Source: Vairimorpha apis BRL 01 (lineage: Eukaryota > Microsporidia > Nosematidae). Taken from it: a stretch of DNA of 15,182 bases. The position numbers were made by a program, and so were the translations under genes. Shown here piece after piece: positions 8,260 to 15,182 of this stretch. The stretch is from the NCBI GenBank assembly GCA_000447185.1, contig KE647172.1:1-15182 (forward strand), written 5' to 3'. The notes beneath the pieces were generated by a model. It did no database searches, was not told the origin of the DNA, and was given only the letters and a program-made list of their open reading frames with translations. Position 1 is the first letter of the stretch. Every line of letters begins with the position of its first letter.

Positions 8260-9277
8260 AATTTTAAAATAACGGAAAACTATAAGAACTCTTTAAATGT
8301 CACTAAAAAAAAGAAAGTTGTATAAAATAAAGAATAATATGTTTAGTTTAACATTAAAATTATTTACATTTTTTCATATATAATTAATAAAATATTTTTA
8401 ATAAATTCAAAAAAAAACTTATTTAATTCAAAAAATTAACTTAATTTTTATAAAAATACACTTTTTATAAATTATGATTAAAATATTTTTATATAAAAAT
8501 TTTTGTGATAAATATGTCTTATTAAACAAACTATGCAAAAAAATTAAATTGGGATTCTATAAAATTTTTTTTTTGAAGATTAACTTTAAAGTTTAAAAAA
8601 ATTTACAAAATGCAAAATTAAAATTTTCTAAATATATTTTAGACATTTAAATTTATTCTAGATCGATTTTTAATAAAATAAAAGAAATATTTTGAATAAA
8701 ATTTAAAATTATATTAAAACAAATAATTTATTGATTTTATTTATTATAAAAATAATTTATTAATTTTTTAATACATTACGATATTATAGAAATTTTTATT
8801 TAATAAGAAATAATCACTATATATTTATAATATTTTAATAATAAATAATTTGTATTTATATATTAATGGTCTAAATAAAGGATACGATATTTTATATTTT
8901 TTCACAATTTATATCGAATCAATTTAATTTATATCACCTAAATTTTTTCAATTCAATTTTCAATTATAAATTTTTTTAAAAATATCTTAAAATTTTTTTT
9001 TATATAATTTTTTTGATATAACTCTTGATGAAAATTAAAGGTTTTAAAATTACATTAATCACACTGTTATAATTAATATTCGATATAAATATAAATATAT
9101 CTTTTGTTAATAATATATTAATATATGTAATCATTTTAGATTAAAGATCATCAAATATTATAAAAAGATGTAGTAGATATCCTTAATGTTTTATAAAAAA
9201 ATAAAACTTTCTTTTATAAATTTCAAGTTATGTTTATATATATGGTTTCATTATAGTTCATGTTCATCTGAAGATTT
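8260..9277. other. AT-rich intergenic stretch upstream of the 392-residue gene
   Basis: No gene, relic or motif was recognised. No CCC or GGG triplet lies close to the ATG at 9278. Confidence 0.55.
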
Positions 9278-10456
9278 ATGAAAAATGAACTTATACAGTT
9301 AACATCAATACAAAAAAATAATCTTGATAAAATGTTAGAAGAAATCTATCCTAAATATAAATTAACAACATATCTTATTGATCCAAATAATTTAAACATA
9401 TGCTATCTTTTTATTGAAAACACAATTTCAAATGAAATTTCATATTTTACTAATTTTTTAAATGATGACAACTCTTTACAACATATAAAAAATATAATTT
9501 TACATGATAATTTACTAGAAAATAATACATTTGATGAATGTTATGGTAATTTAATAAACATTCAATATGAAATTGATAAATTTAAATCTATAATTTCATC
9601 ATTCAATATTGTAAAATTTAATAGTTTAATGAAGTTAATTTTTTGTAACTTTTTTGTACTGATAGATAGTGTCGATAGAACTAATCTTTTTAAATTAAAA
9701 ATAAAATATGATACCGAATTATGCAATAATGAACCAATACATTATATATTAAACAATTTAAAAATTATTTTATGCATAAGTAATAATTTAAGCAATTCTG
9801 ATCTTACAGTTTTAAATCCTCAAAAATACAATTCCGTTAATTTAAAAAATTTAGAAAGATTTATAAATGCTAGAATATATCATTTACATAATTTTAATTT
9901 ATTAAGTTATACTTCAAAGATTGATCAAACAAACAAATTAACTACAAGTGCATATTATTTTTGTAAAAGAAAAAAAATACTTACAAACCATGTTATAAAA
10001 TATGTCTTAATAAAAATAAACGAAATAGAAAATAAACTAAACAAATATACATTTATGCTGTGTTTTATTAAAATTTTTAATGATTCTACAAATCTTAAAA
10101 TGAAAAATCGAATGTTAAAATTATTGATTTTAATATTGTTACTTTTGAATAAATCATTAACAGATTTAAATAATGAAGGATCATTAACTTTATTGTATCA
10201 TATCACTATTAAATGTAATCAAGAATTTTTAACAAAATTTGCTATTATAAAAATGTGTTTTTTAGAAAATTATAGCTTAATATACATCAAAAAGATTTTA
10301 ATATATCGATATACTTATTTCATTTTTACGCATCAAATTATTAGTTATATAGATAACGAAAATTTGTTTTCATTTTGGCAATATTCTGAGTTAATTTGGC
10401 TTATAATTAAAAGTTGCATAATATCAGCGTATAAAATATTTCATGTTGACTTGTAA
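9278..10456 (+). CDS. hypothetical protein, 392 residues, probably helical
   Basis: The longest intact gene of the window; I do not recognise a family. It opens with a stretch containing LTSIQKNNLDKMLEEIYPKY, continues as alternating polar and hydrophobic segments without repeats or low-complexity runs, and has a Leu/Ile-rich stretch at about residues 275-292 (RMLKLLILILLLLNKSL). That stretch could be a membrane helix or a buried helix. The C-terminal 100 residues are hydrophobic and aromatic-rich, with several cysteines. No signal peptide is evident. The start is well fixed: an in-frame TGA lies at 9269-9271 and this is the first ATG after it. Its freedom from stops over nearly 1.2 kb makes it certainly coding. 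It stands alone, with more than 2 kb of non-coding DNA on each side. Confidence 0.9.
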   Translation: MKNELIQLTSIQKNNLDKMLEEIYPKYKLTTYLIDPNNLNICYLFIENTISNEISYFTNFLNDDNSLQHIKNIILHDNLLENNTFDECYGNLINIQYEIDKFKSIISSFNIVKFNSLMKLIFCNFFVLIDSVDRTNLFKLKIKYDTELCNNEPIHYILNNLKIILCISNNLSNSDLTVLNPQKYNSVNLKNLERFINARIYHLHNFNLLSYTSKIDQTNKLTTSAYYFCKRKKILTNHVIKYVLIKINEIENKLNKYTFMLCFIKIFNDSTNLKMKNRMLKLLILILLLLNKSLTDLNNEGSLTLLYHITIKCNQEFLTKFAIIKMCFLENYSLIYIKKILIYRYTYFIFTHQIISYIDNENLFSFWQYSELIWLIIKSCIISAYKIFHVDL

Positions 10457-11198
10457 TTTTGTAAAAATAAATTATGAATGTTTTTTAATTTTAATTGTAT
10501 AATTTTTAGAAAACATAAATTTTTTTACTATGTTACGCACAAGTTTATAAAATATCTAAATAAAAAAAATTTAAACATATTTATTAAAAAAAGTAAATTG
10601 TATGTAAAACAATTTATTATTTTTACTTAGTTAATAAATTTTTGTAATATTTATGTAGTTTAATTAATAAAAAAACCTTTTAAAAACAAATTCATAAACA
10701 ATTTATTAAATTTTGCACAATTGAAAATATTAAATCTTAATTTTATTTTTATATAAAATGTTATTCTCTTCTAATTTATTTAAATATATAAATTTAAATT
10801 TTTAAACAAATGAATAAATTATAAAATGATTGTAAATACTCTAAATAAAATTTTGTGTAATTCATTACATAGTATTTAACATTAAAAACAGCAAATATTT
10901 ATGTAAATAGCCAAACTTAGTATTAATAAGTTAAATTTTTTTGATGAATAATTTGAATATAAAAAAGCAATATGATATATTGTATTTGAAATATAGATTA
11001 CTGGATTATTTTGTTTCTAATTTTTTATCTTCATTAGTATATTTAATTTAGAAATATATAATACAAATTCATCTTAAAATTGTTCACTTTTGTTATCCTA
11101 AAGTTTTTTTGTTTATGTTGTATTTAACAATCTCAATAATATTACTTCATATAGGTTAACCGTTTTTTAGTTTCTCAGTTCCTTTTCTATCTCTTTTT
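10457..11198. other. AT-rich stretch downstream of the 392-residue gene
   Basis: No gene seen. From about 10980 the + strand gains C and loses G, continuing into the relic at 11199-11870. The retroelement's 3' non-coding end may extend into this part, but no boundary can be set. Confidence 0.45.
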
Positions 11199-11870
11199 TT
11201 ATGTCATTCCACTTGCATCTTCATCTTTGATATAAAAAAACAATTTTAAAGTCTTTTTAAGTACAATAGATTGCGTCTCTACTTCTAGATTATATAAATT
11301 TATAGCCTATAATATACTTTTTGTTAAATTATTTACCACCTCACCTCATTTTATTGCATAAAGAATTTTTTAAATTTGTATTTATTGATTTATCTTAGTA
11401 CATTAGTTTAAAGATCATACTATCTTGATTTTTTGTTATTAAAAATTAAAAGACAGCCTTGAATAATGTTTATCTTAAGAATTAAGATTTGCTAATATTT
11501 TTGTTTATAACAAGTAATTTAGGCTTATTATGACAGACATTGATATCAACTGATACCATTGTAATTATTAATATCTCAACATTTACATTAAACATAATCT
11601 TTTGAAATAAGTTGGTTTTTTTAGTTTAATTAAATCAATATTTATTACAAATAAGCAGTTGTATACATCTAATTACATTATTTTGCTTTCTCATGTAATT
11701 AAAACCAACATTTTATCAACTTAGCAGCTAAATGTTAAATTATTTCTTTACAATTCACAAAATAACATTGTCTTTCTTGTCTACAAAAGATGTTCGTATA
11801 CATTAGAAAGCAATACATTTTTTATAACATATCCTGATTATTTCTCTTTGCTAACTATGTTAAAGAATTG
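11199..11870 (-). pseudogene. R2-like non-LTR retrotransposon relic, copy C (longest)
   Basis: A C-rich + strand patch, so G-richer when read on the minus strand. In one minus frame, 11700-11641 gives 20 open codons, NYMRKQNNVIRCIQLLICNK, and 11535-11521 gives CHNKP followed by KLLVINK. Further down, the frame changes by +1 (or -2) and reads YAIK, a TGA at 11348-11346, GEVVNN and then TQSIVLKKTLKLFF at 11276-11235. The last block aligns with VLKMTLESLSM of copy A and VTLRKALKSMSM of copy B, and YAIK-stop-GEVV with YVIT-stop-DGIV of copy B, with spacing equal to within one residue. From memory, HNKPD is a conserved motif of the restriction-like endonuclease region of such proteins; here the Asp has become Lys. 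Many stops show long decay. A zinc-knuckle region would lie near 11820-11720 but is too eroded to see. Confidence 0.55.
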
Positions 11871-12969
11871 TATTTTGAAATATTAAAAATATAAATATGA
11901 TATTTTAAATATATGTAACCAATTTTTTTTAAATTTTTATGTTTAAGTTAATTTATTGAACATATACAATAACAAATTTTTTACAATATAAAACTATTAT
12001 ATTATATCGAATCAAAAATTAATTTAGAAATGCAGTAAAAAAAATTATAATAATCTTATATTTCTAAAATTTTACAAAAATCAAATTTAATCAATTTATA
12101 AATTTTTTTTAATACAGAAAAAATGATTGTATAAAATAAAAAAATTTTCATTTTTAAATCTAATATATAATTAAGTTTTAATATTCTTGAAAGACAATAC
12201 TAAATCTAAAAAAAATTTATTATTATTAGTTTTAAAAACTAAAAAATGAATTTTAGAGGTAATTTTATAAGAATAATATATTTTAGAATAATATGCATTA
12301 AAGAATTTAGGTCTTAAAATAATAATAATATTTTACTTTTGATAATAGAAAAATCAAAAAATTATTTATGAAATAAATTAAAATAACATTTAGATTATTG
12401 TTATATTTTATCAAAATATATTTCGATTTTTATATTTATATTATTATTTTAAAAATCATATAATAAAATTTTATAATTCTATAGAAATAGATAAATTTAA
12501 ACGATTTACGTTTTATCTAAAATATTATAATAAGGTTAAGCAATTTAACTATAGAATTTTATGATGAATATTAGCAGATGAATAATAAAAGATTAATATT
12601 TTTGCAATTTACAACCTATTAATTACAAAAATCAGATTATATAAATTTTTATAAAAAAATATAAATCATAAAAAGACAACCAAGATTTATATAAATACTT
12701 AATTAAATTATACTAATATTTAACAATTTTTCTACAAATAAATATGAAAAATTACATTTTTGACTCATAATTTAACATTAAACATTATAATCATATTAAA
12801 AATTAATATTTTTTAGTTATATAGTTACAAATTTTTTAAATATTTTAAAATATTTTTATCAATTTAAAAAATAAAAAATTGCACATTTTATACAATAAAA
12901 TATAATTTTAAAAAAAATTTATAAATTTATGCATGTGTATATGAAAAAAAAAATAGTTTCATTGTAAAT
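11871..12969. other. AT-rich intergenic stretch downstream of the lipase gene
   Basis: Background composition, no gene recognised. A perfect 18-bp AT palindrome lies at 12838-12855; such palindromes are expected at this base composition. Confidence 0.55.
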
Positions 12970-13305
12970 TTATTTAACTTTTTTTAAATATCTCATTAAA
13001 ATATCACTATTATGATACAAAATGCTGCTTATATCATTATTTAATTTGATACAAAAAATTTGTCCATTATGTAATTTTGTATTGATCTTGTATCCAAATA
13101 AATTGCATATTCCTTCACATTTACCTAAATACAAATAATCGTTACAAATTCCGTAATGTAATACATTTGATTTGTCCATACCTAAAATTTTACTTATATA
13201 TCTTTCTCCTGGTGATGAAAATGAAATACTTCTATAGTTATAAATACTGCTCAGTAAACTTGCGAGTGCACCTCCTAAAGAATGTCCTGTAAAAAATATT
13301 GTTTT
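12970..13305 (-). CDS. class 3 lipase, catalytic C-terminal part
   Basis: Predicted triacylglycerol-type lipase of the alpha/beta hydrolase fold. Read on the minus strand from 13305, this frame begins KTIFFTGHSLGGALASLL, the class 3 nucleophile elbow; the Ser codon is 13281-13279. It continues through SFSSPGERYISKIL, the usual strand after the elbow. The catalytic Asp is probably in GICNDYLYLG (codon 13140-13138) and the catalytic His in SILYHNSDIL (codon 13014-13012), in the right order and spacing. The frame is separated from the N-terminal part by one -1 break at the T-run 13302-13306 (A-run on the coding strand). A Met at 13179 is internal and unlikely to be the start. Small lipases of this type are known in microsporidia and thought to act on host or stored lipids. 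Confidence 0.88.
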   Translation of the reverse strand, partial: KTIFFTGHSLGGALASLLSSIYNYRSISFSSPGERYISKILGMDKSNVLHYGICNDYLYLGKCEGICNLFGYKINTKLHNGQIFCIKLNNDISSILYHNSDILMRYLKKVK

Positions 13306-13649
13306 TCTGGATAAACAAGTTTTAAATTAGAAACAATAAATTTTAAATGTTTTAAATAGTTTAATTCGTCTAATCTTATTTTCTTTAAATATTTACATTC
13401 TAAATCATAACATTTTGTAAACATGATATTAATCATTTTTGTATCATTTTGAGTACTTTCACCTAATGGGTAACCTAAAACATATGGAGTTGTTCCTTTT
13501 ATAGATAAAACAATTTGATTATTGTAATTAAAAACTTTTACATTTACACCTTCGCTTTTGTATCTATAAATTATTGAAGTTAAATCATAATCTTGATAAG
13601 CATTTATTGCCATACTTAAAAAATCTATTATGAGTTTCAATTGCACCAT
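13275..13649 (-). CDS. class 3 lipase, N-terminal part
   Basis: Starting at the ATG at 13649-13647, this frame reads the beginning of the lipase domain: SMAINAYQDYDLTSIIYRY, then NQIVLSIKGTTPYVLG at the position of the usual VFRGT strand and oxyanion-hole region. A helix rich in Lys and Leu then leads up to LKLVYPEK, just before the nucleophile elbow. It then passes into the wrong frame and stops at 13275, inside the codons for GHSLGG. As it stands, the product would lack all catalytic residues. Frame plus family spacing show that one base is missing near 13302-13306. Upstream of the ATG the frame is open only to a stop at 13674-13676, so the true N-terminus may lie further upstream across another break (see 13664-13759). 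No CCC or GGG motif is seen before this ATG. Confidence 0.8.
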   Translation of the reverse strand: MVQLKLIIDFLSMAINAYQDYDLTSIIYRYKSEGVNVKVFNYNNQIVLSIKGTTPYVLGYPLGESTQNDTKMINIMFTKCYDLECKYLKKIRLDELNYLKHLKFIVSNLKLVYPEKQYFLQDIL

Positions 13650-13663
13650 GATTAACAATAAAT

Positions 13664-13759
13664 TTAAATTATATTATTCTTACTTTTTAAATTTTTATTT
13701 CGTTTATGAAACAAAATTATCATCAACAAAACAAAAAAAATTATTAATAGTAAATTTGT
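13664..13759 (-). other. possible membrane-anchor or signal segment of the lipase, in another frame
   Basis: Just upstream of the lipase ATG, another minus-strand frame is open for 31 codons. It encodes a hydrophobic helix (NLLLIIFFVLLMIILF) followed by a basic stretch (HKRNKNLKSKNN). It relates to the lipase frame by a -1 change, the same polarity as the break inside the lipase. Secreted lipases normally have such an N-terminal segment, so this may be the missing anchor or signal. A second frame here gives NHGAIETHNRFFKYGN, which also looks protein-like. The join point has no long homopolymer, so the link is uncertain. Confidence 0.3.
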
Positions 13760-14624
13760 TTATAAAACGTAAAAAATTAAGAACTAAGTAAATTTATTGT
13801 ACAATTTTTTGTTAATATAAAATAAAATCAATATATTCTTTTTTATGTTATAAAATCAACTTTATATTAAAATAAAAGTGCTTTAATCAAACATGAATAA
13901 TTTTTAAAATTTTTTTAATAACATAACTTTATGAAATGTTAACATTAATATGTAGATAAAATTTAGAATTTATATATAATGAACAAAAATAAAATAAATT
14001 GTTAATTTATTGTTTAATAAGCAAAATGAATTATATGTATTTGCGTTTATTATTTAAAATTATTCTTTATGCATTTCACTACAAAGATTTTTTTATATAT
14101 ATATATTTTTTAAAAACATATAAATTCAATTTTCATTTTTAATAAAAATGATTAAAATTCTTTAAACATTCTTTTAAATATTAAATGATTAGTTTATATT
14201 TAAATCCTAATAGATCTTATATTCTAAAAATTAAAAAAAAATTATTTTTTCATAATATAAAATAAAAATAAAATATTTGAATTGAATTTTTATAAAAAAA
14301 ATTTTATTTTTTAAGTAAAATAATAATTTAAAATCTTATAGAATAGTTTATTTATTTTTTATCTTATTATCTGTAGATTTAATTACTTAAATTACAAAAT
14401 AAAAAGATATATCTTGTTATTTAGATATTTCAAACTAATTAAATAAAAAAAATAAAATATGTTTAATAATTTACTTTAAATATTGATATTATCAAATTTA
14501 ATTTAAATTGTAAAATCTTACTAGTAAATTTGTTAGAACATGAAAATTTAAATTTTTATAGTAAATGTAAATTAAACAAAATGCACATTTTCTATAATTT
14601 AAAAAATAACTTTTCTTATATCAC
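13760..14624. other. AT-rich intergenic stretch
   Basis: Background composition on both strands, with no gene, relic, hairpin or promoter motif recognised between the lipase and the small tail-anchored protein gene. Confidence 0.6.
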
Positions 14625-14879
14625 TTAAATAGATAAGAATATAAAAATAAGCATTATATTTAAAATTATCAATGTAATATATAGATTGTACTTATTATTT
14701 AACAAAATGATACTACCATTTAAAGCATTTTTTGCTTTAATACACTCTATATAAGAATTAAAAATCAATACATCACTTTCTTCGTTTATACATTCTTTAT
14801 ATCTTTTATTACAAACAATTAATAATAGAAAAAGTTTGATTTTTTCATTTTTATCCAAATTCTTTATATATTTGTCCAT
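14625..14879 (-). CDS. small tail-anchored membrane protein, 84 residues
   Basis: Not recognised by family. The first 64 residues are hydrophilic to mixed, with three cysteines (C23, C30, C46) and a charged start (MDKYIKNLDKNEK). The last 20 residues (NLYITLIILNIMLIFIFLSI) form one hydrophobic helix that ends at the C-terminus. This topology is that of tail-anchored proteins, inserted into ER, mitosomal or vesicle membranes with the bulk in the cytosol; SNAREs and Sec61 beta-type subunits share it. No SNARE heptad pattern or other family motif could be made out. A CCC triplet 5 bases before the ATG supports this start and the reality of the gene. Confidence 0.7.
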   Translation of the reverse strand: MDKYIKNLDKNEKIKLFLLLIVCNKRYKECINEESDVLIFNSYIECIKAKNALNGSIILLNNKYNLYITLIILNIMLIFIFLSI

Positions 14880-14884
14880 AATTT

Positions 14885-14887
14885 GGG
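14885..14887 (-). promoter_or_regulatory. CCC motif 5 bases before the start codon
   Basis: On the minus strand the leader reads TTTCCCAAATTATG. The C-triplet lies 5 bases before the ATG at 14879, matching the microsporidian pattern also seen before 2835. In this AT-rich sequence such a triplet at this distance is unlikely to be accidental. Confidence 0.5.
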
Positions 14888-14940
14888 AAACAACATATTT
14901 TCTTAAATCTTATGTTTGACATGTTAAATTAAATTGAAAT

Positions 14941-15182
14941 TTAAATATATAATGACATTAATGATATTTTTAATAAAAAACTTTGAAATGCTGTAAAAAC
15001 TATTAAGTTTTTTTTATAATTTACAATATTTATTTTTTGTATAAAAATTTTCACATTAATGTATTTACTTTTTAAAAACAAATCATTTATATGTTTATCA
15101 AAAAAGTATTTTAATAAAAATTTTATAAAACGATTTAAAAAATTGGATAATAAAATATTTAATTGATATTTAATTTTTATAT
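14941..15182 (-). CDS. possible partial reading frame at the window edge
   Basis: On the minus strand a frame is open from the window edge (first full codon 15180) to a TAA at 14943-14941: 79 sense codons, rich in Phe, Lys, Ile and Leu, with pieces such as NRFIKFLLKYFFDKHIND and KKNLIVFTAFQSFLLKIS. Its start would lie beyond the window. It ends 61 bases before the tail-anchored protein gene on the same strand, a typical close spacing. Against it, G+C here is about 10%, as in non-coding DNA, and about one stop-free run of this length is expected by chance in the window. No family is recognised. Confidence 0.25.
   Translation of the reverse strand, partial: IKIKYQLNILLSNFLNRFIKFLLKYFFDKHINDLFLKSKYINVKIFIQKINIVNYKKNLIVFTAFQSFLLKISLMSLYI

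Noticed and set aside
12838..12855. 18-bp perfect palindrome as an operator or origin
   Set aside because: It consists only of A and T; such palindromes arise often at this composition and nothing else marks the site.
1..15182. tRNA or rRNA genes
   Set aside because: No T-loop consensus with flanking GC stems and no conserved rRNA stretch was seen on either strand; a covariance search was not possible.

Overview
The window reads as microsporidian-type nuclear DNA. It is extremely AT-rich (roughly 15% G+C by eye), its genes are short and without visible introns, and one gene encodes a minimal homeodomain protein and another a small class 3 lipase. Two genes carry a C-triplet a few bases before the ATG, as is known for microsporidian promoters. 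Only about a quarter of the sequence is coding, which fits a large, gene-poor AT-rich microsporidian genome of the Edhazardia type rather than a compact Encephalitozoon type. The genus is an inference and was not tested.

Layout. Positions 1-2834 hold no convincing gene: a 12-bp AT minisatellite at the left edge and a G+C-enriched island at 1711-2043. A membrane protein with a long Asn/Tyr-rich tail occupies 2835-4095 but is broken into three frames by two -1 breaks, each on a homopolymer. A homeodomain gene lies at 5256-5534. An unrecognised 392-residue gene lies at 9278-10456. On the minus strand are a class 3 lipase (12970-13649, broken by one -1 shift just before its catalytic serine motif), a small tail-anchored protein (14625-14879) and a doubtful open frame running off the right edge.

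The G+C-richer patches between the genes are the main discovery. Three of them (about 4265-4487, 7342-7625 and 11199-11870, all minus strand) can be aligned with one another residue by residue. They are decayed copies of one protein family. From memory this is the C-terminal part, with the restriction-like endonuclease region, of R2-like non-LTR retrotransposon proteins of microsporidia. Two copies keep only the last 90 or so codons; the third keeps about 220. Other patches (6186-6480, 8013-8259, 1711-2043) look like further relics but were not identified.

No operon-like logic links the intact genes. Four of the reading-frame breaks (two in the membrane protein, one in the lipase, one in a relic) have the same polarity, as if one base were missing from a short homopolymer. 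This points to base loss in the assembly or in the genome before it points to programmed frameshifting. No tRNA, rRNA or CRISPR was found.
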